Source: Opisthocomus hoazin
Lineage: Eukaryota; Chordata; Aves; Opisthocomiformes; Opisthocomidae
Direction: 5' to 3'
Length of the DNA: 64,000 nucleotides
Assembly (NCBI RefSeq): GCF_030867145.1
Contig: NC_134428.1
Coordinates: 992,001 to 1,056,000 of the forward strand
In this document: positions 11,316 to 23,573 of the stretch, one piece after another
Layout: each line of letters starts with the position of its first letter
How positions within the stretch are numbered: the first letter of the stretch is position 1
Made by a program: the position numbers and the translations under genes
The notes under the pieces: generated by a model
The model's database searches: none
The model's input: the letters and a program-made list of their open reading frames with translations, nothing else
Told to the model about the DNA's origin: nothing

Positions 11316-14125
11316 GTGCTGGTTGCCAAACAAGATACCAGGTGGCCACCAAAACACCAGGTGTAAATTAAAAGAAATTCGAGGTGCCCACTAAAATGCC
11401 AGGTGGAAACCAAAACACAACGTGCCCAGCTAAAGAAATGCCAGGTGCCTCCTAAGACTGCAGGTGGCCACCAAAATGCCACATGGCCATGAAAATAAAC
11501 GCTCTCTACCCAACCAGATGAATGCCACGTGCCTACCAACAGAAAAACTGGGTGCCAACCAAACCACCATGTGCCCACCAAAAGAAATGCTGGGTACCCA
11601 CCAAGATGCTGGGTGCAAATGAGAAGAAATGCTGGGTGCGTGCAAAGATGCTAGGTGGCCACCTAAGTGCTTGGTGGTGACCCAGAAAAATACCGGGTGC
11701 CCACCAAGACGGAAGCTGGAAACCAGAATAAACACCGGGTGTCCACCAAGAGGCCAGGTGGCCAGCAAAAACCAGGTGCCCACCGAAAGGAAATCTGGGT
11801 GCCCCCCAAGAAGACAGGTGCCTACCAAAAGTGACAGCGGGTGCCCATTAACATGCCAAGTGGCCACAAAATGTCCCATGCTCACCAAAAGAATTTCCAG
11901 GTGACTACCAAAACTACCAGCAGGTGCCCATTAAGATGCCAGGTGGTCTCTATAATGCCATGTGCTCACTCAGATAAATGCCAGACGCCCACCAAGATGT
12001 CAGGTGGCCACCAAATAGTCATGTGCCGAGTAAAAGAAACACTGGGTTCCCAGCAAGATGCCAGGTGCCCACCAAAATGCCACATGACCACCAAAAGAAA
12101 GGCTGGGTCCTTACCAAATGTTGGTGTTCTTGAAAATACATGCTGGGTGCCCAGCAAGATGCCAGGTGGAACCCAAAATGCCGGGTGCCCACCAAAAGAT
12201 ACCCTGGGTGCCCATGAAGATGCTGGGTGGCCAACTAAATGTCACATGCCCACCAAAAGAAAATCTGTGTGCCCACATAGATGCCAGGTGGCCACGGAAA
12301 AGGCATGTGTCCACCAAATAAAGACTGGTTGCCTGTCAAGATGCCAGGTGGGCACCAGAAGAAATGCCGGTTGCCCACCAAGATGCCAGGTGGCCACCAA
12401 AAAAATGCCACGCGGCCAGCAAGATGGCAGGTGGCCACCAAAAGAAATGCCAGCTGCCCACCAAAAGAAAACCTGTGTGCAAACCAAAACGCTATGTGGC
12501 CACCAAAACACTAGATGCCCACAAGAATAAGCGATGGGTGCCCAGCAAACAAAATGCCAGGTGCACATCAAAAGAAACGGTGGGTGCCCACCAAGATGCT
12601 GGGTGCTCACCAAAATAAAGCTGGCCACCCACCAAGATGCCAGGTGACCACAAGAACAACATGTGCCCACAAAAATAAATGGTGCGTCCCTATGAAGATG
12701 CCAGATGGCCACCACAAGAAGTGCTGGTTGCCAAACAAGATACCAGGTGGCCACCAAAACACCAGGTGTAAATTAAAAGAAATTCGAGGTGCCCACTAAA
12801 ATGCCAGGTGGAAACCAAAACACAACGTGCCCAGCTAAAGAAATGCCAGGTGCCTCCTAAGACTGCAGGTGGCCACCAAAATGCCACATGGCCATGAAAA
12901 TAAACGCTCTCTACCCAACCAGATGAATGCCACGTGCCTACCAACAGAAAAACTGGGAACCAACCAAACCACCATGTGCCCACCAAAAGAAATGCTGGGT
13001 ACCCACCAAGATGCTGGGTGCAAATGAGAAGAAATGCTGGGTGCGTGCAAAGATGCTAGGTGGCCACCTAAGTGCTTGGTGGTGACCCAGAAAAATACCG
13101 GGTGCCCACCAAGACGGAAGCTGGAAACCAGAATAAACACCGGGTGTCCACCAAGAGGCCAGGTGGCCAGCAAAAACCAGGTGCCCACCGAAAGGAAATC
13201 TGGGTGCCCCCCAAGAAGACAGGTGCCTACCAAAAGTGACAGCGGGTGCCCATTAACATGCCAAGTGGCCACAAAATGTCCCATGCTCACCAAAAGAATT
13301 TCCAGGTGACTACCAAAACTACCAGCAGGTGCCCATTAAGATGCCAGGTGGTCTCTATAATGCCATGTGCTCACTCAGATAAATGCCAGACGCCCACCAA
13401 GATGTCAGGTGGCCACCAAATAGTCATGTGCCGAGTAAAAGAAACACTGGGTTCCCAGCAAGATGCCAGGTGCCCACCAAAATGCCACATGCCCACCAAA
13501 AGAAAGGCTGGGTCCTTACCAAATGTTGGTGTTCTTGAAAATACATGCTGGGTGCCCAGCAAGATGCCAGGTGGAACCCAAAATGCCGGGTGCCCACCAA
13601 AAGATACCCTGGGTGCCCATGAAGATGCTGGGTGGCCAACTAAATGTCACATGCCCACCAAAAGAAAATCTGTGTGCCCACATAGATGCCAGGTGGCCAC
13701 GGAAAAGGCATGTGTCCACCAAATAAAGACTGGTTGCCTGTCAAGATGCCAGGTGGGCACCAGAAGAAATGCCGGTTGCCCACCAAGATGCCAGGTGGCC
13801 ACCAAAAAAATGCCACGCGGCCAGCAAGATGGCAGGTGGCCACCAAAAGAAATGCCAGCTGCCCACCAAAAGAAAACCTGTGTGCAAACCAAAACGCTAT
13901 GTGGCCACCAAAACACTAGATGCCCACAAGAATAAGCGATGGGTGCCCAGCAAACAAAATGCCAGGTGCACATCAAAAGAAACGGTGGGTGCCCACCAAG
14001 ATGCTGGGTGCTCACCAAAATAAAGCTGGCCACCCACCAAGATGCCAGGTGACCACAAGAACAACATGTGCCCACAAAAATAAATGGTGCGTCCCTATGA
14101 AGATGCCAGATGGCCACCACAAGAA
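11316..14125. repeat. Recent 1405-bp tandem duplication inside the minisatellite
   Basis: Segment 11316-12720 is repeated at 12721-14125 with the same offset throughout. I see only about two or three differences (for example GGGTGCC against GGGAACC, and CACATGACC against CACATGCCC). The event is absent from copy 2, so it postdates the large duplication. Confidence 0.9.
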
Positions 14126-14235
14126 GTGCTGGGTGCCCACCAAGACACCAAGTGGCCACCAAAACACCAGGTGTAAATGAAAAGAAACTCGAGGTACCCA
14201 CCAAGGTGCCAGGTGCCCACCAAAGTAAATGCTGG

Positions 14236-14290
14236 GTGGTTAAGCTGTCGCCAGGTGGCCACCTGGTGAAAAACTCGGGCTAAGCATTTA
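14236..14290. repeat. Array-punctuating motif with 16-bp palindrome
   Basis: A non-canonical insert in the minisatellite contains the perfect palindrome CCAGGTGGCCACCTGG followed by TGAAAAACTCGGGCTAAG. The same insert recurs at about 27716-27770 and 29626-29680, each time followed by the same block of variant units. I did not find it in copy 2. Confidence 0.75.
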
Positions 14291-16717
14291 GGTGGCCATC
14301 AAGATAAAGACTAGGTGCCCACCAAGATGCCAGCTGGCCACCAAATTAAACGCTTGCTGCTCATCAGTATTCCAGGTGGCAACCAATATGCCAGGGGGCC
14401 ACGAAAGGAAATGCCAGGTGGCCACCAAAACTAATGCTGCGTGCGCACAAAGATGCCAGGTGGTCACTATAACGCCATGTGCTCACCCAGATAAATGCCA
14501 GATGCCCACCAAGATGTCAGGTGGCCACCAAATAGTCATGTGCCCAGGAAAATCAACACTGGGTGCCCACCAAGATGCCAGGTGGCCACCAAAAGAAATG
14601 CCACGTGCCCAGCAAGAAGACACGTGGCCAGCAAAAGAAAACCTGCGTCCCCACCAAAACGACATTTGGCCACCAAAACACCACATGCACACAAGAAGCA
14701 GCAATGGGTGCCCAGCAAACAAAATGCCAGGTGGCAAAAGAAACGGTGGGTGCCAAGCAAGATGCCATGTGGCCAATAACATAAAAGCTGGCTGCATACC
14801 AAGATTCCAGCTGGCCACCAAAATAAACGCTGGGTGCCCATCAATATTCCAGGTGGCAATCAACATGCCAGGTGCCCACAAAAAGAAATGCCAGGTGGCC
14901 ACCAAACAGAATGTGCTCACCAAAACTAATGCTGGGTGCGCACAAAGAGGCCAGAGGGACACCAAAAAGCCATGTGCTCAGGAAAATAAATGCTGGGTGC
15001 CCACCAAGATGCCAGGTGCCCACAAAAATGCCACATGCCCACCAAAAGAAACACTGCGTGCCCATGAAGATGCTGGGTGGACAAATAAATTCCACTTGAC
15101 CACCGAAAGAAACGCTGTGTGCCCACAAAGATGCCAGGTGGCCACAAAAAGAAATGCCAGCTGCACAACAAAATGCCACGTGCCAATCAAAATAAATGCC
15201 ACGTGTGCTCCAAAAGAAAACCTGGGTGCCCACCAAAACACCATGTGGCCACCAAAACACCACATGCCCACAAGAATAAACGGTGGGTTCTCAGCAAACG
15301 AAATGCCAGGTGCCCAAAAAAACGCCAGGTTGCCACCAATAGAAATGGTGGGTGCCAACCATGATGGCTGGTGTCCATCAAAATAAATGCTGGCTGCGCA
15401 CCGAGAGGCCAGGTGGCCAAAAAAATACCACGTGCCCACCAAAACTAGTGCCGAGTGCCCACCACAATGCCAGGTGGCCACCAAGATGCTGCGTGCCCAG
15501 CAAAAGGAACACCAGGTGCTCACCAAGATGCCAGGTGACCACCAAAATGCCATGTGCCTGCCAAGAGAAACACCGCCTGCCCACCAAGATGCCATGTGTT
15601 CACCAAAATAAATGCTGGGTGCCCACCAAGATGCTGGGTGCTCACCAAAATAAAGCTGGGTGCCTACCAAGATGCCAGGTGACCACAAGAACACCATGTG
15701 CACACAAAAATAAATGATGCGTCCCTAGGAAGATGCCAGGTGGCCACCACAAGAAGTGCTAGGTGCCCACCAAGATACCAGGTGGCCACCAAAACACCAG
15801 GTGTAAATTAAAAGAAACTCCAGTGCCCACTTAAGATGCCAGGTGGCAACCAAAACACAACATGCCCAGCAAAAGAAATGCCAGGTGCCTACCATAATTG
15901 CAAGTGGCCACCAAAATGCCACATGGCCACTAAATGAAACGCTGTCTGCCCACCAACAAGAAGGCCACGTGCCTACCAACAGAAAAACTGGATGCCAACC
16001 AAAGGACCATGTGCCCACCAAAAGAAATGCTGGGAACCCACCAAGATGCTGGGTGCCAATGAGAAGAAATGCTGGGTGCTTGCAAAGATGCTAGGTGGCC
16101 ACCTAAGTGCTTGGTGGTGACCCAGAAAAATACCGGGTGCCCACCAAGACGGCAACTGGCAACCAGAATAAACACCAGGTGTCCACCAAGATGCCAAGTG
16201 CCCGCCAAAAGTGGCAGCGGGTGCCCATTAAGATGCCAGGTGGCCACAAAAATGCCCCATGCACACCAAAAGAAATGCCAGGTGCCCACAGATCAAAAAC
16301 CTGGGTGCCCACCATGATTAATGCCACATGCCCACCAAAAGAAACACTGGGTACCCACCAAAAGACCACGTTCCCAGCAAAATCAAGGCTGGGTGCCCAA
16401 CAAGATGCCAGCTTGTCACCAAAACGCCACGTACCCACCAAAAATATCACAGGGTGCCAACCAATATTCCAGGTGGCACCCAAAAAGCCTGGTGCCCACC
16501 AAAATAAATGGTGGGTGCCAACCACGATGCCATGTGCTCACCAAAATAAATGCTGGGTGCCATCCAAGATGCTGGGTAATCACCAAATTAAAGCTGGGTG
16601 CCCACCAAGATCCATTTGATCACAACAACGCCATGTGCCCACAAAAATAAATGGTGCTTCCCTCGGAAGTTTTCCAGGTGGCTACCACAAGAAGTGCTGG
16701 GTGCCCACCAAGACACC

Positions 16718-19700
16718 AGGTGGCCACCAAAACACCAGGTTTATATTAAAATAAAGTCGAGGTGCCCACCAAGATTCCTGACAGGTGGCCACCAAAAGAA
16801 ATGCCACGTGGCAAGCAGGATGGCATGTGTCCACCAAAAGAAGTGCCACGTGCCCACCAATATGCTGCGTGTCAAACAAAAGGAACACCGGCTGGTCACC
16901 AAGATGACAGGTGACCACCAAAATGCCATGTGCCTGTCAAGAGAAGGACCGGATGCCCACCAAGATGCCATGTGCCCACCAAAACAAATGCTCAGTTCAC
17001 ACCAACATGCTGGGCACTCACCAAAATAAAGCTGGGTGCCCACCAAGATGCCAGGTGACCACAAGAACAACATGTGCCCACAAAAATACATTGTGCGTCC
17101 CTATGAAGATGCCAGGTGGCCACCACAAGAAGTGCTGGGTGCCCACCAAGATACCAGGTGGCCAACAAACCACCATGTGTAAATTAAAAGAAATTCGAGG
17201 TGCCCACCAAGATGCCAGGTGGCAACCAAAACATAACGTGCCCAGCAAAAGAAATGCCAGGTGCCTAGCAAAAGTAACGGTGGGTGTCCATTAAGATGTC
17301 AGGTGGCCACAAAAATGCCCCATGCCCACCAAAAGAAATGCCAGGTGCCCACCAATCAAAAACCTGGGTGCCCACCACGATGAATGCCACATGCCCAACA
17401 AAAGAGACACTGGGTACACACCAAAAGACCACGTGCCCAGCAAAATCAAGGCTGGGTGCCCAACAAGATTCCAGCTTGTCACCAAAACGCCACGTACCCA
17501 CCAAAAATATCACAGGGTGCCCACCAATATTCCAGGTGGCACCCAAAATGCCAGGTGGCCACCAAAATAAAGGCTGGTTGCCTATCCAGATGGCAGTTGA
17601 CCACGACAGCGCGACATGCCCAACAAACAAAATGCTGGGTGCCCACCGAGATGCCAGGTGCCCACCAAAAGGAATGCTGGGTGGCCACCAAGATGCCAGG
17701 TGACCACAAGAACACCATGTGCCCACAAAAATAAATGGTGTGTCCCTAGGAAGATGCCAGGTGGCCACCACAAGAAGTGCTGAGTGCCCACCAAGATACC
17801 AGGTATCCACCAAAACACCAGGTGTATATTAAAAGAAAGTCGAGGTGCCCACCAAGATGCCAGGTGGCCACCAAAACACAATGTGCCCAGCAAAAGAAAT
17901 GCCTGGTGCCTACCGAGATTGCAGGTGGCCAACAAAATGCCACATGGCCACGAAAAGAAGCGCTGTCTGCCCAACCAGATGAATGCCACGTGCCTACCAA
18001 CAGAAAAACTGGGTGCAAACCAAAGAACCATGTGCCCACCAAAAGAAATGCTGGGTACTCACCAAGATGCTGGATGCCTGTCTTGATTTCGGCTGTCGCC
18101 GGCAACAGATGCGCCACGCGGACGGCCCTCCCTCCGCCGACGTGTGGAGGATAATGAAAAAAAATAAACAGGCAGAAACTGGTGGGTCGGGATAAGGGCA
18201 GTTTAACAGAACAGCAAACAGAGGGAACAGGAACAACAACTTTACAAATAAGGAGAAAACACAACAACGAACGGCACGACCCAGACAGCCGCTCTCCTGA
18301 ACAGGACCGGCTCCGCGCCCCACCAAGCCGCGAGCGAGTTCCTCAACACCGTACCATACCCAATGCCGTGCCTTACCAGTGCCATACTGTACCCCATGCA
18401 GTACCACATACACAATGCAAAACACCGTACCCTGCTATACGTACCAGACAAACAATATGAAATATTATACCATACTACAGCTACCATACCTACAAACCAT
18501 GCCATGCCTACAAACCGTGTCACAGAAACCACACCACACACACAATGCACAGCAGACATCCGTACCAAACCATACCATACAAAACACAATGGGAAATACA
18601 ACACGTTACAAAGTGCAATACAATACAGTAAATGCCACACCTTACAAAAAAATAGAGATCACCGTACAAAATACAACACCTACAATGCAATGGAAACACC
18701 GCAGTACAAAAATACAGGACAATACAAACTACAATACATGCGATAGAGCCTGTTGCCCTCCATCCCAGAACTCCAGCGGTGGGACTCAGTCCACCGTGTC
18801 TCGCTAATCCCCATGAATATGCAATAGAATATGATACAGATGGTATGTACTCTTCTACAAAATAGTGCACAGTACTACAGTGCCATGCCAAACAAAGTCC
18901 AACACAAGCCGTACGCTACAAGCTGTGCAGTACAAGCCACGCCACACACAGAACACACTGCAACATACACTGCAGTGCAAAATGCATGACAGTGCATACC
19001 ATACAATGAATACCATGCAATGCATAAAATACAATACAAAAACCCGACAACGCAATGCAGAATTCAATGCAATTCAGAATACAGCACATGCAATAAATAC
19101 AATACCGTGCCCTGCAGCACACACCATACAACACAACCCACACAATGCAATACCTGCTTTACAGCAATGCCGTAGCGTGACATACGATACATGGAATGCA
19201 ACACAACGCAAAAACCACAACACAAACAACACGCAGAACACACACAATAGAAAATACAGCACACACGACACCACACACACTGTAGCACAGCATACAATGT
19301 ACCTATTACGTATCATCAAATGCGTACAATGCAACATAGAATACAAACCAAAACACGATGCCTTCAGCACAAAACACACAATGTACAGGCAAGACAACAC
19401 ACACCACACGATGCAATGCCACATCATACAAACCGATGCCATACAACACACACCACGCACCACACACTAAACGAAGCAATATATAAACCACATACAGGAC
19501 ATACAATGCCTACACACAGTACAATACACACAACACAACACACACCACACCGTAGGTAAAACAGAACACTGTAGATACAATGCACAACATGAAATACAAT
19601 ACTCACCGTACCACACTATACAGTGCATACCATACAAATCCCAATGGAATAGAAAACACAATACAATAAATACCATACCGTATATTGCACACAAAATAAT

Positions 19701-19763
19701 ACCTACAATACATACAGTAAAATAAATACCATACCATATAATGCATTAAACAGATGAAACAGA
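16718..19763. other. Near-identical patch shared with 49392-52437
   Basis: With a constant offset of 32674 I count about three differences over about 3 kb (near 17044, 17193 and 17232), against roughly 1-2 percent in flanking single-copy DNA. The patch covers the end of the minisatellite, the LTR-like scrap and most of the pentamer array. Recent gene conversion or unequal exchange is the likely cause; an assembly artefact is the alternative. Confidence 0.8.
18079..18330 (-). mobile_element. Fragment resembling an avian ERV LTR
   Basis: Between two tandem arrays lies non-repetitive DNA whose minus strand carries CTGTTAAACTGCCCTTATC followed by CCGACCCACCAGTTT. This resembles the 3' part of LTRs from old avian endogenous retroviruses as I recall them. 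No complete LTR ends, target duplication or internal region are present. It is a non-coding remnant. Confidence 0.4.
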
Positions 19764-20560
19764 TTATAATACATAAAATGCAGTACAAAATACAGTACCG
19801 TACAATGCAACACAATCCCATGCAATGCCATACCGTACAATAGATACCATACAACACAAAACAAAGTAGGATACATAAAATACAATAAAAAGCATACTAT
19901 ATCATAAAATACACACTATACTTAAAAAAATAAATACCGTACCATACAATAAAATAATTCCATACCAGAGAACAGAATGAAAACATTCAATACAAACAGC
20001 ACAACGCAATACAAAAGAATCAAGACCAACACAATACACACAACCCAACAGACACAGCAGACAGCACCCAATACAACACAAAATGCACAGTGTAATACAT
20101 CACATACCAGGCATGATATATGATTCTATATTCTATACACAATACACATAATACAACAGGAAATGCAATGCAATAGAAAACACAACACTATGAAGAGTAA
20201 ATACAATACAAACAATACCAAGATAACACAGTGCAGGCAGTACAATAGCATACCATACAATGCATAATATGAAATAGAAAATTAAATACAAGTTTGAAAA
20301 TACAATACAAAACACAATATATAGAGCACGGCACAGACAATACCCTACGATACAAACAACACCCTACGATCCACACAGCACAAACCCATAAAATGCCCAC
20401 AATACTACACCACACCACAACGCAGACAATACATCCCATAACAAACCGTGCCGTTCAACATGTACCATCGATGCACACCCAGCAACACCCTGCCTGCTCA
20501 ACAACACCGTACCCCCAACACCACACCGGCAATGCCGTACCTCCACAGACCAGACAGCAC
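18335..20560. repeat. Degenerate pentamer-like satellite (ATACA/ATGCA/ATACC), copy 1
   Basis: More than 2 kb is built almost entirely from 5-bp words such as ATACA, ATGCA, ATACC and ACACA, strongly A and C rich on the plus strand with G mostly inside TGC. It is interrupted at about 18745-18830 by unrelated sequence containing CCTCCATCCCAGAACTCC. Minus-strand Cys/Tyr/Val-rich frames are by-products of the repeat. Confidence 0.9.
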
Positions 20561-20564
20561 AAAA

Positions 20565-21110
20565 TGCACCACAACACCCCAAACACCGCACACCCACACA
20601 GACGGCCCCTGGCCCTGCCGCGCTGCCCGTGCCCACGCCGAGCTGGGCTGTGTGTGCCGCAGACAGCAGAGCCCAGCTCCGCGGCTCGGGGTCCCTCCCG
20701 GACACCCCTCCGCCTGCCCACCCCCTCCAGCAGCTCGGCCCCCTGGCAGAGCCCCGCGTCTGCCTGTGGCAACCCGGCCGGCCGGCTGGCTGTCACCCCT
20801 CCGGGAACAGCCCCGCGCACCCCTCCGCTGGACCCCGGGGCGGGCGGTCGCCTGCGGGGACATGCGCTGGGGCCGGGCGGCTGCGGGGGCTCTGCTGGGA
20901 ACAGGCAGCCCCAGGGAAGCCGAGCACGCCGCGTTCCACCCGCTGTCGGTGCCTGCGCTGCCGCGTCCCTGGGCATCGCTGTGCTGACAAATGTGGCCAG
21001 TGTCTATTGGTGGCCGTTGGTGGCTCCGCCCAGTGCTGGCTCGGCCAATCCGCAGCCTGGGCCCGGGGCTGGGGGACCGCCCCCTGGGCCCCACACAGAG
21101 CAGCAGCCAG
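20565..21110. promoter_or_regulatory. GC-rich promoter-like island upstream of the BBX remnant, copy 1
   Basis: An abrupt switch from the A/C-rich array to GC-rich DNA with frequent CpG. The 3' part carries CCAAT and GC boxes (separate entry) and lies about 330 bases upstream of the first BBX-like exon. Long overlapping frames on both strands (338 codons plus, 261 minus) run from the satellite into the island and lack domains. Confidence 0.55.
21006..21049 (+). promoter_or_regulatory. CCAAT / GC-box cluster
   Basis: ATTGG (inverted CCAAT) at 21006-21010, a GC box CCGCCC at about 21026-21031 and CCAAT at 21045-21049 fit a TATA-less vertebrate promoter using NF-Y and Sp1-type factors. Copy 2 has an extra tandem copy of the ATTGG plus GC-box module. 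Confidence 0.5.
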
Positions 21111-23153
21111 CACAGCACCGACAGTGTCACACAGACCGTGGGCACAGGGCAGTCGGTACCACAGAACGCAGCAGCACAGCACAGGGAACGCGACAGGGAG
21201 CAGACAGGGCAGTGAATCCCACAGCGCAGCACACGCTGCACACCGCGCAGTGCACAGGAACGCAGCGCAGAAATCAGGAACATGAAATAAAACGAGGAGC
21301 TGACAAGTGACTGCTAGTGACATGTGCTGTGACAGTTAACGAGTGTGTCCCATGTGACACAATTCCTTCAGAGGATGATATCGGAGTAACACAGAGGTGT
21401 TTTTCTCCCCTCTCCATGTTCCAAGTTTCCTCCAGTAATCGCCAGTCTGATGCAACTCATTCGACGGAAGCTTGCCAGCAGCCGCCACTGTTCCTGTTTG
21501 TGGAGGTGAGTTTCTTGTAACAGGGCTGTCTGCCCCAGCGTTTCCCTTTCGGAAGCATCTGATCTTCAGCTGAAAGAGAAATCAAAAATCTTCAACTAAA
21601 ATTCACACTTTTCTTTGTTCCTTCTGTTTGGGTTTATGGTCCTGGATCGTTTATCAGCTGGGTAGGTCCAACGTGAAGTGCAGGTGCGTGTGTGTAGGGA
21701 CACGGTGGAAACCCTGGTGCAGTGACAGAGCTCTGGTTTCAGCAGCAATGGAGAGATGTGTCGTGCCTGCACCTAGTTTTGAACCAGAGTCTCAGTAACA
21801 AAAATTTTTGCATGTGTTACATGATGGATGTTACATGATGTCCTCCATCTGTTGTGGCTGCTTTAGTTCTTGACTCCATCAAAATCAACTGTAGTTCTGG
21901 AAATTGCAAAATGTTCTCCTCTCCTTCTATTATCTGGTGGTTATTCCAACCACCAAATAGCTCTGTGCCGCTGTGCTTTAGCTTTGCAATGTGCAACAAT
22001 TACGTCAGCAGATTTCCAGCAATTGCTAGAAATGCAACTGTGGTGTTTGGTTTGGTTGCTGCTTTTTTTAAAGTATAAACTATTTCCTCAAAGTTTTAAA
22101 GGATTTCATTGGCCAAAGTCACAAGGCATGATTGCACCTTGATTTCATTCAAGCTGTTTCAAGGGAAAGTAGTGAAAAATGCTACAGCACTTCTTTCAGC
22201 TTCCCACCTTCCCCTCCCCGCTACTAAAGCTGCTTTTGCTCTTTCACATAGAAGGGCTGTCATTTTCAAAGGGTGTCTTTGTCAAGTTTGGCAAAAATCC
22301 CGTTCCCTGCTGTGCCACTTCTTACTGGGTCCTGTCTGTATGCACACATGACTGCAGTCAGTGAGCGGAATTACAGTAAGGAATTTGCAGCAGGCTGCTG
22401 TCGGCAATGGGCAGTGCAATGGAGTAGTTATTTCTGCAGTAGCCAAGTAGAGCTGTGAGGAACTGGGAAGCGTGCTGAGGTCTGATGTGCCTGGAGACGT
22501 TTGGTGATGTAGACGTAGCACGGGATTCTTTCTTCCTTGCAGCCTCAGTCAGCCTCTCATCTGTCTGTCTGTCTGTCCCAAGGGCTGAAGGCGTCAGTTA
22601 AACCCAGTGGCTTTCCACCACAGATGGTGAAAATCTCAGGAGTAAGACTTTGGTGGGTCCTGCTGGCGTGCAGGCACGGGCACTGGTCTGCCAAGATGAT
22701 GTGACATCCTCAGAAGAGTTTGGTGTCTTTTCTCACTTTTGGAGTGTTGCCAAGTTACGCTCTTGTCTTCCTCATTCTGATCTAATCTTGTAGATACCTG
22801 GTCCTGCTTTTGTCCCTCTCCTGGGTACCTTTCTGGAGATCCATTCCACTGGCCCGTGGTGTCTGAGCAGGGGCTGTGTCCCTTCGCGCGGTGGCTGTTG
22901 GCGAGCTGTCAGCTCACAGGGGCTGGTGGCTGTCACCCTTCTTGCTGTGTGAGGGACAGGGAGCAGATGGGACCCCGTGCTCTCCTGGCCTGCCTGGATG
23001 TGTTCTTGGCAGATGTGAGCAGATGGAGATGGCTGCTTTGTTGAGAAGAAACAAGAGTACCTCTGAGATTTACTCAGTTAAATGCTCAGCTGTTACGAAA
23101 GAAAAAAAAGGCTTCCAGAGGGTGGAACTCAGGGTGTGAGGGGGTGCCCCGGG

Positions 23154-23205
23154 GCATGCTGGGAGCTGTAGGCCCGGGGCAGGGGCTGCCGCCGGCCATG
23201 TTGGT
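23154..23205 (-). promoter_or_regulatory. ZNF143/SBS-like motif with YY1-like site, copy 1
   Basis: On the minus strand CTACAGCTCCCAGCATGC (23154-23171) closely follows the ZNF143/THAP11 SBS motif ACTACAnnTCCCAGCATGC. GCCGGCCATGTTGG at 23191-23204 resembles a YY1 site (CCAT core). The surrounding DNA to about 23430 is GC-rich and a GTGAGG donor-like site follows at about 23243, so this may have been a second promoter and first exon. Nothing shows that it is active. Confidence 0.45.
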
Positions 23206-23531
23206 GTGGCAGGGACAGGATCCAGTCCAGGCCCCGGCTGAGGTGAGGGCTGGGGCTGCCCGTGAGGGGAGCGGGGCCCTGGGGCAGGCACTGGGGGCTC
23301 TGCTGCCTGCTGGCAGCGCCAGGGGGGCGAGGGGGAGCTCCCCGCTGGAGCCGGGACCGGCCGGGTCAGCCCCGGGGGTGAGCCCAGAGCTGGGGAGGGG
23401 CAGGGGATGGAGATGGAGCCCCCGGGCACAGGCACCAGTGGGCTGTGGGCTGAGCAAGGGAAGGCAGAGCTACTCCTGTGTGCGTTGTCTTTCCCTCTGC
23501 TCCCTTCTCCCCTCCCTGTCCCTCAGTGCGG

Positions 23532-23573
23532 CTGGTGTCCTTCCCTGGTGTCCTTCCCTGGTGTCCTTCCCTG
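23532..23573. repeat. 13-bp VNTR, three units
   Basis: CTGGTGTCCTTCC is repeated three times in tandem; copy 2 has two units at the corresponding place (about 56353-56380). Confidence 0.8.

Larger units (their letters stand above)
10539..18078. repeat. 42-bp minisatellite array, block B copy 1 (7.5 kb)
   Basis: This is a degenerate tandem array of half-units of 19-23 bp, of the types ATGCCAGGTGGCCACCAAA and ATGCTGGGTGCCCACCAAG. Two half-units make a 42-bp dimer that equals 14 codons (MPGGHQKKCQVPTK in one frame). Because the unit is a multiple of three and lacks stops in several frames, long frames appear on both strands (up to 364 codons plus, 241 minus); these are artefacts. Many half-units contain the perfect palindrome GGTGGCCACC. 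Longer blocks recur too, for example one containing GCTTGGTGGTGACCCAG at 11668, 13073 and 16108. Confidence 0.93.

Noticed and set aside
14292-15386. 364-codon plus-strand frame (and dozens of similar frames on both strands in 10539-18078, 27306-30221, 46372-50752, 59809-63497)
   Set aside because: They lie wholly inside the 42-bp minisatellite, whose unit is a multiple of three without stops in several frames. The frames overlap on both strands and have no start context or splice structure.
10539-18078. CRISPR-like repeat array
   Set aside because: There are no fixed direct repeats separated by unique spacers, the units are contiguous and diverged, and the surrounding DNA is vertebrate.
18079-18330. 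Complete endogenous retrovirus
   Set aside because: Only LTR-like scraps are visible here and at 24830 and 57640. No paired LTRs and no gag, pol or env reading was found.
18865-19470. 201-codon Thr/His/Asn-rich frame and opposing Cys/Tyr/Val-rich frames
   Set aside because: Direct translation of the A/C-rich pentamer array; they occur in all frames.
20294-21310. 338-codon plus frame spanning the pentamer array and GC island (and the 329-codon minus frame at 53024-54013)
   Set aside because: They start in satellite DNA, run through a CpG-rich island where stops are rare, contain no domain, and the frames on opposite strands overlap completely.
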